DNA from: Planctomycetaceae bacterium
GTDB taxonomy: Bacteria; Planctomycetota; Planctomycetia; Pirellulales; Thermoguttaceae
Reading direction: 5' to 3'
DNA: 12,422 bases
NCBI GenBank assembly: GCA_031283825.1
Contig: JAITAZ010000272.1
Coordinates: forward strand, 1-12,422
Below, one piece after another: positions 12,242-12,422 of this stretch. Under the pieces are notes generated by a model that saw nothing but the letters and a program-made list of their open reading frames with translations, did not search any database and was not told the origin of the DNA. The first letter of the stretch is position 1. Each line of letters starts with the position of its first letter. The translations under genes and the position numbers were made by a program.

Positions 12242-12422
12242 TCATTTTAGTTGTCGGTATATATTTTTTTTAGTTTTAACAGGCGGGAAATTTTGAAGAC
12301 CTAACATATCAGGTTGCAATTGAGTTTTGGCGATACGGGCTACATTAAAAAGCTGATTTTTTTGAAGGTCATTAGGCGGCTCTAACTGAAAATTCAATCG
12401 CGAGCAGATTAAATAGGTTTTT
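12242..12422 (-). CDS. Possible C-terminal part of an unknown protein, off the right edge
   Basis: A minus-strand frame is open from the window edge for 59 codons and stops with TGA at 12242-12244. The translated end reads VARIAKTQLQPDMLGLQ and later TKKNIYRQLK. I do not recognise it. A second tiny frame (26 codons, 12165-12245, starting MSQYHVTVKYPQ) overlaps its stop as ATGA, which would fit coupled genes. Against a real gene, most of its first half coincides with D repeat copy 3, which is non-coding elsewhere, and an open run of this length is not rare in six frames. Confidence 0.22.
   Translation of the reverse strand, partial: KTYLICSRLNFQLEPPNDLQKNQLFNVARIAKTQLQPDMLGLQNFPPVKTKKNIYRQLK
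12318..12413. repeat. D repeat, copy 3 (diverged)
   Basis: The stretch GAAGGTCATTAGGCGGCTCT through CTGAAAATTCAATCGCGAG to CAGATTAAA matches copy 1 at about three quarters of 50 aligned positions. The 5' part (TTGAGTTTTGGCG against ATGAATTTCGGCG) is weaker. The 170 nt between copies 2 and 3 contain only short inverted repeats (GCGTCA/TGACGC, CCGACAA/TTGTCGG). Confidence 0.55.

Noticed and set aside
12220..12248. TTGACA as a -35 box near the right end
   Set aside because: At 16-18 nt downstream there is no TATAAT-like hexamer (CATTTT, TTTTAG), and no gene follows on that strand.
12170..12260. Possible tRNA or small RNA fold from GCGTCA/TGACGC and CCGACAA/TTGTCGG
   Set aside because: The stems are short and interleaved, there is no T-arm or anticodon pattern, and there is no second copy for comparison.

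Overview
This is an AT-rich bacterial chromosomal segment. It holds eight recognisable protein genes and an unusually dense set of intergenic repeats. The organism is a flagellated bacterium. The long N-terminal extensions on FliO and FliP, the mostly Shine-Dalgarno-free ATG starts, and the dispersed 'tctctgtga..ctgtgttctc' and 'atccgtg' type repeats would fit an AT-rich Planctomycetota or PVC-type genome. That placement is an inference from general knowledge, not something the sequence proves.

Layout. Bases 1-231 are the C-terminal end of an aldo/keto reductase (+). Bases 232-565 hold a palindrome-rich inverted pair and short dispersed repeats. folK (-) lies at 566-1063 and is flanked by two inverted copies of one intergenic repeat. 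fliO-fliP-fliQ-fliR (+, 1430-5412) encode the membrane core of the flagellar type III export gate. fliO and fliP overlap by 4 nt; fliQ and fliR are separated by a 274-nt gap containing a decayed hairpin repeat. Next come a PutP/PanF-like sodium:solute symporter (5853-7352), the phenylalanyl-tRNA synthetase beta chain pheT (7714-10164, no pheS beside it) and a type I signal peptidase (10493-11374). No gene is convincing in the last 1 kb.

How the genes work together. FliO, FliP, FliQ and FliR act together (FliO assists assembly of the FliP5FliQ4FliR1 export gate), but no other flagellar gene is in view. The other genes are unrelated housekeeping functions.

Main discovery. The gaps after fliR, after the symporter, after pheT and after lepB are filled with a modular, nested family of small repeats. 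(i) MITE-like elements have termini reading GTAACCGTTCACGG. Two of them, 236 bp and 559 bp, are flanked by perfect 8-bp direct repeats (GCTATATT and CAACTTGT). A 5'-GTAA terminus with an 8-bp target duplication is the signature of the IS66 family, so these look like non-autonomous IS66-type derivatives. (ii) Tandem GAGACGCAA/TTGCGTCTC palindromes recur at a ~49-bp period inside them; in one element this block is inverted relative to its flanks. (iii) A ~215-nt hairpin has 50-nt arms built from GGGGACNNN units (two good copies, one decayed). (iv) A ~100-bp 'D' repeat is present three times. The 559-bp element sits inside one D copy, and another D copy at 10338 preserves the uninterrupted site, so the insertion can be read directly from this window. 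Three gene leaders (fliR, symporter, pheT) also share an ACTACTATAACTAA-type sequence, which before pheT includes four perfect 9-bp tandem repeats.
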